DNA of 64,000 nt from Streptomonospora litoralis (GTDB lineage: Bacteria; Actinomycetota; Actinomycetes; Streptosporangiales; Streptosporangiaceae): NCBI RefSeq assembly GCF_004323735.1, contig NZ_CP036455.1, positions 987,101 through 1,051,100 on the forward strand, given 5' to 3'. The translations under genes were made by a program, and so were the position numbers. The notes beneath the pieces are model-generated. The model saw only the letters and a list, made by a program, of their open reading frames with translations, was not told the origin of the DNA and ran no database searches. Position 1 is the stretch's first letter. Each line of letters starts with the position of its first letter. This document shows, one piece after another, positions 35,768 through 45,011 of this stretch.

Positions 35768-36212
35768 GGGCTCAAGTCTGGCAGGCTGTGGTGGTGTATG
35801 TGCCATACTCCCCGCCGTCCGCGGGGAGCGGGAGACCCGGCGGCGTGGAACGGCACGATCGGCGCCGTCCCGAGCACCGGTTCGGACGGCAGGGGGTTCC
35901 GGGCGGCGCGGCCGCGAGGCCATCCGCCGTCGGCGAGGTGCCGCGGAACGGCACGTTTCGGCCCGCGGCCTGACCGGCCAGTGTGGTGTCCGTGTCAGTG
36001 TTCGTGTCTGTGCCTGTGTTTGTGCCCGTGTCCGACCGCGGGCGCGGTGGCATCTCGGGCAAACGGGCGCTTGCACGTCCCGGCGCCTCCTGGGCGCGTC
36101 CGGGAACGGCCCGGCGGCTGCCGTTCGGGCGAACGCCTTGACAATCCGTTGATATGCAAAGCTTTCACCGGCGCGAGGGACGCGACGGCGAAGCACCGGA
36201 GGGGAACCTCTC
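35768..36212. other. Divergent intergenic region with hexamer repeat tract
   Basis: About 445 bp between fbiA and the Tyr/Gly/Gln-rich membrane protein gene. Eight consecutive hexamers of pattern GTGYYY or GTGTCA lie at 35986-36033. TTGACA occurs at 36138-36143, but no well-spaced -10 follows. GAGGGGAA near 36200 is the ribosome site of the next gene. Confidence 0.55.
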
Positions 36213-37745
36213 TTGAACAACGAAGCACTCAACCGCCTGCGGGTGCCCGCTGCCTGGGCGCTGCTCGGTGCTGTGGCCGCCCACATGCTGGGCGGCCTCA
36301 TCTTCATCTTCGGCCACGGGGCCACCTACGACGCCTCGATAGCGGGCAACTTCACCAGTGTGGGGGGCTCGCTGTTCTACGGGCCGCTGCTGATCGGCAT
36401 GCTCGTCGGCGCGGTCGCCCTGGTGGTCACCGCCCCGACGAAGACGTCGGTGAACTTCCCGGTGGTACTCGTCGCGCTGATCCTGGGCGGTTTCGCCGGA
36501 CTGATGGGCGTGATCGGTCTCGTGATGGGCTTCATCAGCGCCAACGAGAGCCAGGAAACGGCGGACGGGTTCACCTCCTTCCTTTCGGTGGGCGGCAAGT
36601 TGGCCGTCATCGTTTTCGCGTTGCTGTTCATGCAGCGCGTCTTCGGCGACCACACGCTCGTTCCCCGCTCGTCTCCCCAGCAGAGCATGCCGATGGGCAT
36701 GCCCGGTTACGCCCCGCAGACCGGAGCACAGCAGTCCTTCGCCCAGCCCGGCTACCCCACCGGCGGGCAGCCGGCCTACCAGCCCCAGCAGCAGGACTGG
36801 TCCGCGCAGCCGGCCTACGGCGCTGCGGCCGCCCAGCCGGGTGGTTACGACCCCAACATGTACCCGGGCTACGACCCGAACCAGCCCGCGGCCTACGACC
36901 CCGCCCAGCAGCCCTACGGCGCCGACCCGATGGTCCAGCAGGGCTATGCGGCGCAGGAGCCGGTGGCGCAGTCTCCCTATGCGGCCGACCCAGTGCAGCA
37001 GCCCTACGGCGCCGACCCGAACGCCCAGCCCGCCTACGGTGCCGCGAGCGGCGGCCAGCAGCCCTATGCCCAGGGGTGGGGGCAGGACCCCTACGCCCAG
37101 CCCGGTGCAGGACAGGAGGGCTACCAGGCCGCGTACGGACAGGCCGGCTACGGCCAGGACTGGCAGCAGCAGGGCTACGGCCAGGGCTACCAGCCGGGCT
37201 ACGACCCCTACGCCCAGCACGCGTACGGCACGGGCGCGGGCGGTCAGCAGCCCTACGGCACCGGCGGGCAGTCGGCCTACGGCACCGGCGGTCAGCAGCC
37301 CTACGCCTCCGGCGGCCAGCAGGCCTACGGCACCGGGACCGGCGGGCAGCCCGCCTACGGCAGCGGTGCCGACTCCTCCTACGGCACGGGCGGCCAGCCG
37401 GCGTACGGTCAGCAGGCCTACGGCACGGGCGGCCAGCCGGCGTACGGCTCCGGCGGCCAGCCGGCCTACGGCTCGCCCTACGACCCGTCCCAGTACGCGC
37501 CGCAGCCCGGCAGCGAGAGCGAGCGGGCCGCCCAGGACGCGATCCAGTACGGCTGGTACCAGCAGCCGGGGGAGCAGTCCGAGGCCCCGGCCGCCCAGCA
37601 GCGCCGCGACACGCCCCTGGACTCCTTCTTCACCGACGACTCGGGCGGGACCGACCAGACCACGAGACTGGACCCCTACGGCCAGCAGTCCGGTGAGGGC
37701 GGCGACACCCCGCAGGGGTGGTACCGCGACGACGACCGCCGCTGA
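36213..37745 (+). CDS. Membrane protein with long Tyr/Gly/Gln-rich repeat tail
   Basis: A 510-aa protein. The N-terminal ~155 residues hold about four membrane helices (roughly 12-35, 48-74, 85-110 and 125-150). From about 160 to 440 it is low-complexity, with repeated units such as Y-G-T-G-G-Q-x-A-Y-G, P-G-Y-D-P-N and Q-Q-P-Y-G-A-D-P. The last ~70 residues are acidic and end in W-Y-R-D-D-D-R-R. The tail is probably cytoplasmic and disordered, of prion-like composition. The start is TTG with GAGGGGAA upstream. It sits between fbiA and whiB in place of a known function; no homologue is recognised with confidence. Confidence 0.8.
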   Translation: MNNEALNRLRVPAAWALLGAVAAHMLGGLIFIFGHGATYDASIAGNFTSVGGSLFYGPLLIGMLVGAVALVVTAPTKTSVNFPVVLVALILGGFAGLMGVIGLVMGFISANESQETADGFTSFLSVGGKLAVIVFALLFMQRVFGDHTLVPRSSPQQSMPMGMPGYAPQTGAQQSFAQPGYPTGGQPAYQPQQQDWSAQPAYGAAAAQPGGYDPNMYPGYDPNQPAAYDPAQQPYGADPMVQQGYAAQEPVAQSPYAADPVQQPYGADPNAQPAYGAASGGQQPYAQGWGQDPYAQPGAGQEGYQAAYGQAGYGQDWQQQGYGQGYQPGYDPYAQHAYGTGAGGQQPYGTGGQSAYGTGGQQPYASGGQQAYGTGTGGQPAYGSGADSSYGTGGQPAYGQQAYGTGGQPAYGSGGQPAYGSPYDPSQYAPQPGSESERAAQDAIQYGWYQQPGEQSEAPAAQQRRDTPLDSFFTDDSGGTDQTTRLDPYGQQSGEGGDTPQGWYRDDDRR

Positions 37746-37887
37746 GCCCGTAGTCCCGGCCCCAGTCCCGGCCCCGCATTGGGACGCCCGCCACAATTGC
37801 GTGGTAATCCGCTGAAGTCGACGCCCACGGGTAGACGCCCGGCGGTCGTTTGTTACATGATATTCGGGGGATTACCACGCAGCGCGC

Positions 37888-37960
37888 TTGACGCATACCA
37901 AGTCTCACGCGTGTAATTTCCTAGTGTGATTCCACCCTCCCGGGGGTCGAATGGGAGGGT
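37888..37960 (+). promoter_or_regulatory. whiB upstream region: possible promoter and leader hairpin
   Basis: TTGACG at 37888-37893 is 18 bp from TGTAAT (37912-37917), a modest promoter match. The transcript would carry an 8-bp hairpin, ACCCTCCC (37934-37941) with GGGAGGGT (37953-37960), before the AGGAGGT ribosome site (37978-37984). Confidence 0.4.
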
Positions 37961-37988
37961 ACATCTAGGGGGGCAATAGGAGGTGCGC

Positions 37989-38276
37989 ATGAGCGAGGTC
38001 ATCCCGCTGGCGCACGGCGCAGATGAAGATCTGGGCTGGCAGGAGCGCGCCCTGTGCGCGCAGACCGATCCCGAGGCGTTCTTCCCCGAGAAGGGCGGCT
38101 CGACGCGGGAAGCCAAGAAGGTCTGCCTGTCATGCGAGGTGCGGGCGGAGTGTCTGGAATACGCGCTGGAGCACGATGAGCGCTTCGGCATCTGGGGGGG
38201 ACTCTCCGAGCGCGAGCGGCGTCGGCTCAAGAAAGCGGCCGGCCAGGATTTCGATTTCCTCGCAGACATGCTGTGA
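37989..38276 (+). CDS. whiB: WhiB family [4Fe-4S] transcriptional regulator (WhiB/WhmD type)
   Basis: A 95-aa protein with the four cluster cysteines C23, C46, C49 and C55 (C-x2-C-x5-C pattern), and the G-I-W-G-G turn before a basic R-R-R-L-K-K helix. The flanking order (fbiB-fbiA upstream, glycosyltransferase and manB downstream) matches mycobacterial whiB2 and Streptomyces whiB. Those proteins, with WhiA, control sporulation septation and cell division. The ATG at 37989 is favoured over the GTG at 37983 because AGGAGGT ends 4 nt upstream. A strong terminator follows. Confidence 0.95.
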   Translation: MSEVIPLAHGADEDLGWQERALCAQTDPEAFFPEKGGSTREAKKVCLSCEVRAECLEYALEHDERFGIWGGLSERERRRLKKAAGQDFDFLADML

Positions 38277-38295
38277 CCGCTTCCGGTACAGCTGA

Positions 38296-38335
38296 ACGCG
38301 TGCCCTGGGTTTTCACCCGGGGCACGCGTTTTTTT
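38296..38335 (+). terminator. Rho-independent terminator of whiB
   Basis: ACGCGTGCCCTGGG (38296-38309) pairs with 38316-38329 (one G-U) around a TTTTCA loop. A run of six further T follows (38330-38335). This is the only classical U-tract terminator noticed in the window. Confidence 0.92.
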
Positions 38336-38462
38336 ATCCTCGCTTTACTCTTCCGCGTGTAGTGCGTGCGGTTTCGGGAAGACGGGGCCCGGCGCCCCGC
38401 TTCCAACCGGGGACGAATCGGCACGTAAGCGTCGGCAGGTGGCGTAGGGTGTTCTGCCGACA

Positions 38463-41400
38463 GTGCCCGACCGCTTCGGTCGCCCCGCCCTGAACCTCGA
38501 ACCCCGAGAGCGAACCCCAGCCGTGCTACCCCTGGACCCGGCTCGCCACATCGTCACCGCCGTCATCGTCACCCACGACGGCGCCCGCTGGCTGCCGGAG
38601 ACACTGGAGGCCGTCCGCGAGCAGTCACGGCCGGTGCAGCGCGTCGTCGGCGTCGACACCGGCAGCCGCGACCGCAGCGGCCGCATCCTCGCCGACTACA
38701 TCGCCGCCGACGCGATCGCGAACCTGGACCGCTCCACCGGCTTCGGTGACGCGGTAAGCGCCGGCCTCGACCTTCCGCGCGCCCGCAGCGCCTTCCCCGG
38801 TGCGGCACCCGACGCCACCGAGTGGGTCTGGCTGATCCACGACGACTGCACCCCCGACCCCGACACCCTCCAGCACCTGCTGCTGGCGGCCAACGACGAC
38901 CCGCGCGCCGCCGTGCTCGGCCCCAAGCTGCGCGACTGGTTCGACCGCCGGCTGCTGGTGGAGGCCGGGGTGACCATCGACGGCGCCGGGCGCCGGGAGA
39001 CCGGCCTGGAATCGCGTGAGTTCGACCACGGCCAGCACGACGGCAACCGGCCGGTGCTGGCGGTCTCCAGCGCCGGGATGCTCGTCCGCCGCGACGTCTG
39101 GGAGCAGCTCGGCGGCTTCGATCGGGGACTGCCGATCTTCCGCGACGACATCGACTTCTGCTGGCGGGCCGGCGGCGCCGGCCACCGCGTCCTCGTCGTC
39201 ACCGACGCCGTCGCCTACCACGCCGAAGCAGCGGCGCGCCGCCGGCGGCGGATCAGCGCCGCGAGCGACCACCCGCGCCGCCTGGACCGCCGCAACGCGA
39301 TGTTCGTGCTGCTGGCCAACCTGCCCCTGGGCGGCATGCTTGCGGCGTTCGTGCGCAACACGTTCGCGTCCGTGCTGCGGGTGCTGATGTACGTGCTCGC
39401 CAAGCAGCCCGCCAACGCGTTCGACGAGGCGGTGGCGATCGGCTCGGTCTACCTCATGCCGGGACGCCTCGTCCGCGCCCGTCTGCGGCGCCGCCGCAAC
39501 CGCCGGCGCACCTACAGCGCCATCCGCCCCTTCCTCGCGCGCGGTGTGGCTCTGCGCCAGTTCACCGACGCGGCGGCGAACCTGCTCGCCGGCACGCCGG
39601 GGCTGGACGCCCCCGGTCGGCACCAGGCCGTCACCGCGCCGCCCCGCGACGACGAGGACCCCCTCGACGACGACCAGAGCCTGCTGCTGCGGGCGCTGAC
39701 CAGCCCCGGGCTGCTGCTGGTCGGCGGACTGACGATCGTCACCCTCGTCGCCGAGCGGTCGCTGCTGTTCGGCGCAGAGCTGTCGGGCGGCGCGCTCCCG
39801 CCGGTGCAGGGCGGGGCCTCGGACCTGTGGGCGCTATACCTGACCGGCACACCCGAGGTCGGCGCGGGCGCGGGGGCGCCCGCCCCGCCCTACGTCGGCC
39901 TCCTGGCGCTGCTGTCGACGCTGATGCTGGGCAAGCCGTGGCTGGCGGTCACCGTCATCCTGCTGGGTTGCGTCCCGCTGGCCGGTTTCACCGCCTACCT
40001 GCTGGCGCGGCGCATCCTCGACTTCCGTCCCGCCCAGGTGTGGATGGCCGGCTCCTACGCGATGCTGCCCATGGCCACGGGCGCGGTGGCCCAGGGGCGG
40101 CTGGGCACCGCACTGGTGCACGCGCTGCTGCCCGTGCTGGGCATCCTGCTCACCCGGATGCTCACCCTGCCCGCCCGCCAGTCGCGGCGCGCCGCCTGGG
40201 CGCTGGCGCTGTTCATCGGCATCGGCACCGCGTTCGTGCCGCTGCTGTGGCTGCTGGCGCTGGTCACCGGCGTGCTGGTGATCGTCGCCTTCGGCCACCT
40301 CGGCCGCCGCCTCTACGCCAGCGTCGCGATCGCGCTGAGCGTACCGCTGGTGCTGCTGCTGCCCTGGTCGGCGGAGCTGTTCCTGCACCCGTCGCTGTGG
40401 TTGCTGGAGGCGGGGCTGCACAGCCCCGAGTTGTCGGCGCCGCCGCCCAGCGCACAGCAGTTGCTGATGCTCTCCCCCGGCGGGCCCGGGAGCCCGCCGG
40501 TGTGGATCACGGCCGGGTTCCTCGCGGCCGCGCTGTTCGCGCTGCTGCTCCTGCGGCAGCGGCTGCTCATCGCCGTGGGCTGGAGCGTGGCGCTCTTCGG
40601 CATCCTGGTCGCGATCGTCGTCAGCCGTGTGCCCGTGGAGCCCTGGTACGGCGGCCCCTCGGCTCCGGCCTGGCCCGGGGTGGCCCTGGCGTTCGCCGCG
40701 ACGGCGATGCTGCTTTCGGCGGCCACCACGACCCGGTCCTTCGGTGTGATGTGGGGGATGGGCGGTCCGCGGCGGGCGTTCGTCGCCTTCGCGGCGGCGC
40801 TTGCCCTGACGACTCCGGTGTGCGCGGCCGGGGTGTGGATGTGGCAGGGCGCCCAGGGTCCGCTGACGGGCCAGGGCGGGCCCGCGATCCCCGGCATGCT
40901 CAGCGCCATCAGCAGCGACGACCGCCACGCGCGCACGCTCGTCGTCTCGCCCTCCTCCGAGGGGCCGGTGCGCTACGCCGTGCTGCGCGGACGCGAGCCC
41001 CGCATCGGCGAGGGCCAGATCCCCACCGACCCGCGCACCCGCGAGGTACTCGACGGGGTGGTGGCCGGCCTGATCGCCGGCCAGGGGGGCGACCAGGCGC
41101 GCGAGCTCGCCGATCTCGGCATCGGCTACGTGCTGATGCCGCGCCCGCCCGACGCCGACAGCGGCCGAGCCACCCCGGTCGACACCCTCGACGGTGTCCC
41201 CGGCGTTTCCCGGGTGCTGCTGACGGAGCGGTTCGGCCTGTGGCGGCTGGACGACCCCACCGGGCGACTGCGCGTCACCGGCGACGGCGCGGCCCGAGTG
41301 CTGAAACGGCAGGGCGACGGCGCGGCGGCCGTCTACCGGGTGCCGTCCGGTCCTTCCGAGCGCACCCTGGTGCTGGCCGAGCCCGCCGGGACCGGCTGGA

Positions 41401-41795
41401 GTGCCGTGCTCGACGGACGGCAGTTGACCGCCGGCTCCGACGGCAGCGGCCTGACGACCTTCGAGCTGCCCTCGGGCGGCGGTGAGCTGCACCTGGACAA
41501 GTCCGACCCGCTGCGGCAGATGTGGTTGGTCGCCGAGGCCGTGCTGCTGGGCCTGGTCGCGATCCTGGCGCTGCCCGGTGTGCGCACCGAGGAGGACCTG
41601 CGCGAGGAGGCGGCCCAGCCCGCACCGCGCCCTCGCCGCCCGCCGCTGCAGGGCCTGCGCGCCTCCACGGGAGCGCGTGGGGCCACCCGCGGGCACCGCG
41701 GCCGCGGTGCCCGCCGTGCCGGAGCCCGCGGCGATCGGGGAACGAGGGGCGCCCGCGGTTCGCGCAGCGCCCACGGCGGAGGGAGCGACCGGTGA
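38463..41795 (+). CDS. Membrane glycosyltransferase, GT2 family, large
   Basis: A 1110-aa protein. The N-terminal GT-A domain (about 28-280) has V-I-V-T-H-D-G, D-T-G-S-R-D-R-S, an acidic L-I-H-D-D-C-T-P-D for metal-nucleotide binding, and R-D-D-I-D-F-C-W-R. At least ten membrane helices follow (about 410-790). A periplasmic-like domain (about 800-1010) and one more helix (about 1015-1040) come next, then a strongly basic Arg/Gly tail. It probably builds a cell-envelope polysaccharide. The GTG start has no strong ribosome site. The next gene starts inside its stop codon (GTGA), so they are coupled. Confidence 0.9.
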   Translation: MPDRFGRPALNLEPRERTPAVLPLDPARHIVTAVIVTHDGARWLPETLEAVREQSRPVQRVVGVDTGSRDRSGRILADYIAADAIANLDRSTGFGDAVSAGLDLPRARSAFPGAAPDATEWVWLIHDDCTPDPDTLQHLLLAANDDPRAAVLGPKLRDWFDRRLLVEAGVTIDGAGRRETGLESREFDHGQHDGNRPVLAVSSAGMLVRRDVWEQLGGFDRGLPIFRDDIDFCWRAGGAGHRVLVVTDAVAYHAEAAARRRRRISAASDHPRRLDRRNAMFVLLANLPLGGMLAAFVRNTFASVLRVLMYVLAKQPANAFDEAVAIGSVYLMPGRLVRARLRRRRNRRRTYSAIRPFLARGVALRQFTDAAANLLAGTPGLDAPGRHQAVTAPPRDDEDPLDDDQSLLLRALTSPGLLLVGGLTIVTLVAERSLLFGAELSGGALPPVQGGASDLWALYLTGTPEVGAGAGAPAPPYVGLLALLSTLMLGKPWLAVTVILLGCVPLAGFTAYLLARRILDFRPAQVWMAGSYAMLPMATGAVAQGRLGTALVHALLPVLGILLTRMLTLPARQSRRAAWALALFIGIGTAFVPLLWLLALVTGVLVIVAFGHLGRRLYASVAIALSVPLVLLLPWSAELFLHPSLWLLEAGLHSPELSAPPPSAQQLLMLSPGGPGSPPVWITAGFLAAALFALLLLRQRLLIAVGWSVALFGILVAIVVSRVPVEPWYGGPSAPAWPGVALAFAATAMLLSAATTTRSFGVMWGMGGPRRAFVAFAAALALTTPVCAAGVWMWQGAQGPLTGQGGPAIPGMLSAISSDDRHARTLVVSPSSEGPVRYAVLRGREPRIGEGQIPTDPRTREVLDGVVAGLIAGQGGDQARELADLGIGYVLMPRPPDADSGRATPVDTLDGVPGVSRVLLTERFGLWRLDDPTGRLRVTGDGAARVLKRQGDGAAAVYRVPSGPSERTLVLAEPAGTGWSAVLDGRQLTAGSDGSGLTTFELPSGGGELHLDKSDPLRQMWLVAEAVLLGLVAILALPGVRTEEDLREEAAQPAPRPRRPPLQGLRASTGARGATRGHRGRGARRAGARGDRGTRGARGSRSAHGGGSDR

Positions 41796-43234
41796 GGCTC
41801 ATCGTCGAGAACCGCTTCGCGCTGCTGGTACTGGTTCTCATCGGCCTGACGGCGCTGTTCGGCGTCGCTTTCGCCACGCGCTCGGTCGGCGCCTCGCCCC
41901 GAGGGGCCGAGTCGCCGGCGACCGCGCCCGTGCAGTCGGCGCTGCGGGTGTGCCCGCCGCCGCAGGGCGATGACCGGGCCGCGCAGGCGGCGGCGTTCGC
42001 GACCGGCCCGGACGGTGAAAGCCGGGGCGGCGGCGAGTTGTCTGCGACGGAGAACACCGGCGAGGCCGCCGAGGTGGGCGAGCCCGCCTCGGCCGGCCGG
42101 CTGTGGAGTGCCGACACCGGCGGGTCCGCGGAGCACACCCTCGTCGCCGCCGAGGGTGCCGCGGCGGCCGGGCTGGAGGTCGCCCAGACCACGATCGGCG
42201 AGGACGGCGCCTACGCCACGGAGGTGCGCTGCGCCGAACCCGGCATCAGCACCTGGTTCGCCGCTCCGGGCGGCACCGATCTCGAGGGGTTGCGGCTGCT
42301 GCTGGCCAACCCCGACCAGGAGGCGGCGACCGTCAACGTCGACGTCTACGGCGCCGACGGCCCCGTCTACTCCGACGAGACCCGCGGCATCTCCGTGGGC
42401 GCCCGCGGCCGCAGCGAGGTCGACCTGACCGAGCTCATCCAGGGCAGCCGCGCCGCCGTCGTGCACGTGCGGACCAACTCCGGGCGTGTCGCCGCCTCGC
42501 TGTTCGCCGACCGCGGGGGCAGCGGCCGGGACTGGGTCCCGCCCACCGCTCCGCCCGCCGACACCCACGTCGTCCCCGCCATCCCGTCGGGAAGCGGCAC
42601 AAAGCGGCTCGTGATCGCCGCGCCCGGCGACAGCCCCGTCACGGCCGATGTGCGGCTCTACACCGAGGACGGGCGCGCCGAGCACGACACGCTCACCGGC
42701 CTGAGCGTGCCCCCCGCGGCGGGCACCTTCCTCAGCCTGGAGGGTCCGCTGAGCAAGAAGGCGGGCACGGCCGTGGTGGAGGCCGACGGTCCAGTGGTCG
42801 TGGGCGTGGCCTTCTCCCGCTCCGGCGGCGACGACACCGCCTACACCGCCGCCGCGCCGCCGCTGCAGGGCCCCCTCCACGGCACTGCCGTCGTCCCGGC
42901 GAACCCCGAGGGCACTCGGACACGGCTCGTTTTCGGCGCGCTCGCGCAACCCGCCGCGGTTGTGGTGACCCCCGTCGCGGCGGACGGCGCAACGGGCGAG
43001 CCGGCCCGCGTCGAGGTCGGCGCCGAGCGCACCGCCGTCGCCGACGTGGAGGCACCCGACGGCGCCCACGCGCTGACCGTGCGGGTCGAGGGCGAGGCGC
43101 CCGTCTACGCCGGGCGGGTCCTCACCCACGAAAGCGGCGGCGACCGCGCGACGTCGCTCCAGCCGCTGCAACCGGCACCGTCGGAGGTGGCGCTGCCCGC
43201 GGTGGAGGACGGCCTTACCGCGATCGTGCGCTGA
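41792..43234 (+). CDS. DUF5719 family exported protein
   Basis: A 480-aa protein with one N-terminal membrane helix or signal anchor (about 8-30) and a long extracytoplasmic beta-rich region. That region has repeated strands such as L-L-L-A-N-P-D-Q-E-A-A-T-V-N-V-D-V-Y-G and V-E-A-D-G-P-V-V-V-G-V-A. It matches the DUF5719 proteins that always follow the large glycosyltransferase at this locus in actinobacteria, and probably assists the same envelope pathway. Start overlaps the upstream stop. Function is unknown. Confidence 0.85.
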   Translation: MRLIVENRFALLVLVLIGLTALFGVAFATRSVGASPRGAESPATAPVQSALRVCPPPQGDDRAAQAAAFATGPDGESRGGGELSATENTGEAAEVGEPASAGRLWSADTGGSAEHTLVAAEGAAAAGLEVAQTTIGEDGAYATEVRCAEPGISTWFAAPGGTDLEGLRLLLANPDQEAATVNVDVYGADGPVYSDETRGISVGARGRSEVDLTELIQGSRAAVVHVRTNSGRVAASLFADRGGSGRDWVPPTAPPADTHVVPAIPSGSGTKRLVIAAPGDSPVTADVRLYTEDGRAEHDTLTGLSVPPAAGTFLSLEGPLSKKAGTAVVEADGPVVVGVAFSRSGGDDTAYTAAAPPLQGPLHGTAVVPANPEGTRTRLVFGALAQPAAVVVTPVAADGATGEPARVEVGAERTAVADVEAPDGAHALTVRVEGEAPVYAGRVLTHESGGDRATSLQPLQPAPSEVALPAVEDGLTAIVR

Positions 43235-43395
43235 CCGGCCCCGCGGACGTGCGCGAGGGTGCGCGAGACCGCAACCGGCCGCGCCGAGGGGGCGGCCTGC
43301 GGGCGACACGGCGCGCGGCACCTGCCATCATTGCGTGGCGGGCCAGGGCGCACGGGCGCCACGGGGGCAGCGGCCGTGCGGGTTGAGGGAGCCCC

Positions 43396-43656
43396 ATGGA
43401 CTACAACGGATACGAGCAGATCGGTGGCGCCCGGGAACGCTACTCCGGGACCTACGACAGCGCGTTCGCGGCCGCCCGGTGGTTGCGCGGGCGCTTCGCC
43501 GAGCACCAGCGCGGCGTGGCCAGCCAGTCGGTGCCGGTCGTCCGGGAGTGGTTCGCCGAACAGCGGCTGCGCAACGGCGAGCCGGTGACTTGGGAGGGCC
43601 GCACCGCCGACGGGGACTGGGTGGCGTTGTCGGTGGTGCCCGACGGGCAGCCGTGA
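43396..43656 (+). CDS. Conserved hypothetical small protein
   Basis: An 86-aa soluble protein starting M-D-Y-N-G-Y-E-Q-I and containing A-R-W-L-R-G-R-F-A-E-H and W-E-G-R-T-A-D-G-D-W. No known domain is recognised. A GGTTGAGGGAGC ribosome region precedes the ATG. Coding is supported by the start context and the compact fit between neighbours. Confidence 0.68.
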   Translation: MDYNGYEQIGGARERYSGTYDSAFAAARWLRGRFAEHQRGVASQSVPVVREWFAEQRLRNGEPVTWEGRTADGDWVALSVVPDGQP

Positions 43657-43677
43657 GCGGCGCGCGGCGCCGTGCCC

Positions 43678-44010
43678 TCAGGTCTCGGGGTCCACGGTCT
43701 CCGGCTCCAGCCCGAGTAGGTTGGCGACCTCCTCGACCACGGTGTCGTAGACGAGCAGGGCCATCTCCTCGGGCTCACGCGTGCGGATCTCGACCGGCCT
43801 GCGGTAGACGATGATGCGCGCCTGCCCGGACTTGGCGGCCTCCAGCCGGGAGAACGGGATGCCGTCCTCGGCGGTGACCCCGCGCGGCACCCGGGGCACG
43901 TCCTCGACCAGGAACTCCACGTTCGCGAGTTCCCGCGCCCAATGGCGCTCCAGTCGCTCCACGGCATCGAGCACCAAGTCGTCGAACACATGAGCCCGGC
44001 TGCGGCTCAT
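43678..44010 (-). CDS. Metallopeptidase-like (zincin-fold) family protein
   Basis: A 110-aa protein. It has D-G-I-P-F-S-R-L near the middle and I-V-Y-R-R-P-V-E-I-R, then E-E-M-A-L-L-V-Y-D-T-V-V-E-E-V-A-N-L-L-G-L. In this minimal zincin family the last helix carries H-E-x-x-H; here the corresponding stretch is Y-D-T-V-V, so the zinc site is lost, as in many actinobacterial members. The start M-S-R-S-R lacks a clear ribosome site. It corresponds to the gene next to whiB2/manB in mycobacteria. Confidence 0.78.
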   Translation of the reverse strand: MSRSRAHVFDDLVLDAVERLERHWARELANVEFLVEDVPRVPRGVTAEDGIPFSRLEAAKSGQARIIVYRRPVEIRTREPEEMALLVYDTVVEEVANLLGLEPETVDPET

Positions 44011-44225
44011 GGGCAGTTCAGGCGGCGCCAGAGGTCCGCGGACACCGCGCCCGCGCCGGTCTCGACGTCGTACTCGGTCGGCTTGAGCCCTATCAAGGTG
44101 CACTCGTCGCACGGTTCGAGACTATGCCATCCGCCGCCAACATGCAGCCCCCGGCGCGTTCCGGGCCCGCCTGCCGGACACAGCGGGGCGATGCTGGCGT
44201 GGGGCGTCGGAAGGGCATAAAGTCG

Positions 44226-44669
44226 ATGCCCGTGAGCGTCGTACGACGCTGCTCGCGCACCGCGTGCCGGCAGCCCGCAGTCGTCACACTCACGTATGTC
44301 TACGCCGATTCCACGGCTGTGCTCGGGCCGCTCGCCGCCTACGCCGAACCGCACTGCTACGACCTCTGCGCCACGCACGCCGAACGCCTCACCGCCCCCC
44401 GCGGCTGGGAGGTCGTGCGGCTGCCCGCCGAATCCTCCGGCGCCGGGCCCGGTAGCGACGACCTGGAGGCGCTGGCCGACGCCGTACGCGAGGCCGCCCG
44501 ACCGCCCGCCGCCGAAAGCCCGGTGGGCCAGGGCGTCGAGACCAACCGGCGCGGCCACCTGCGGGTGGTCAAATCCGAGGCCCGCCGGCACGACCAGCCG
44601 CACGAGACGCGCGAGCCGCCCGAGTCGCCCTCGGGCCACCCGCCGGCACGGCCGGGCCGCGAGTCCTAG
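44226..44669 (+). CDS. DUF3499 family protein
   Basis: A 147-aa protein. The N-terminal ~70 residues have paired cysteines, R-R-C-S-R-T-A-C and H-C-Y-D-L-C-A-T-H, which probably bind one zinc ion. A hydrophilic, disordered tail follows. DUF3499 is confined to actinobacteria and lies near whiB and manB. The ATG at 44226 or the GTG at 44232 may be the start. Confidence 0.88.
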   Translation: MPVSVVRRCSRTACRQPAVVTLTYVYADSTAVLGPLAAYAEPHCYDLCATHAERLTAPRGWEVVRLPAESSGAGPGSDDLEALADAVREAARPPAAESPVGQGVETNRRGHLRVVKSEARRHDQPHETREPPESPSGHPPARPGRES

Positions 44670-45011
44670 CGGTACTGCGTCAAGCAACTGAACGCCGCGA
44701 CGAGCCGAACCGGGCGGTATCGGCTGTTCGGCGCGCCGCCACGCGCCCTCACCGGGGTACCGGTAGCGCTGGGCGCCGGCTTCACCCTCCGCCGCCTTTG
44801 TTACCGCTTCTGACTACAGTTAGCCCGCTGCCCGGCAGATGAACAAGGCCGCCCAGTGGACCCGGGCCGCCTTGGCCGCTGAGGCGGGATCAGTGCCCGC
44901 GGCCGTAGGCGGCGGGCTCCGGGGTTCCGCCGCGCGCCCTTGATAGCTTGGGTTCGGCGCGGGCGCCGTCCGCCCGCGGCCGCCCGACTACTACCGGATC
45001 CGGAGCAGCGT
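44670..45011. other. Intergenic region with repeat relic
   Basis: About 340 bp. The stretch 44822-44872, with GCCCGGCAGATGAACAAGGC, matches the core of the dispersed repeat; no terminal repeats remain. GGAG at 45002-45005 is the manB ribosome site. Confidence 0.55.

Noticed and set aside
36720-37500. Tandem short repeats resembling a CRISPR array
   Set aside because: The periodicity is in codons for Tyr/Gly/Gln units within one protein; there are no constant repeats with unique spacers.
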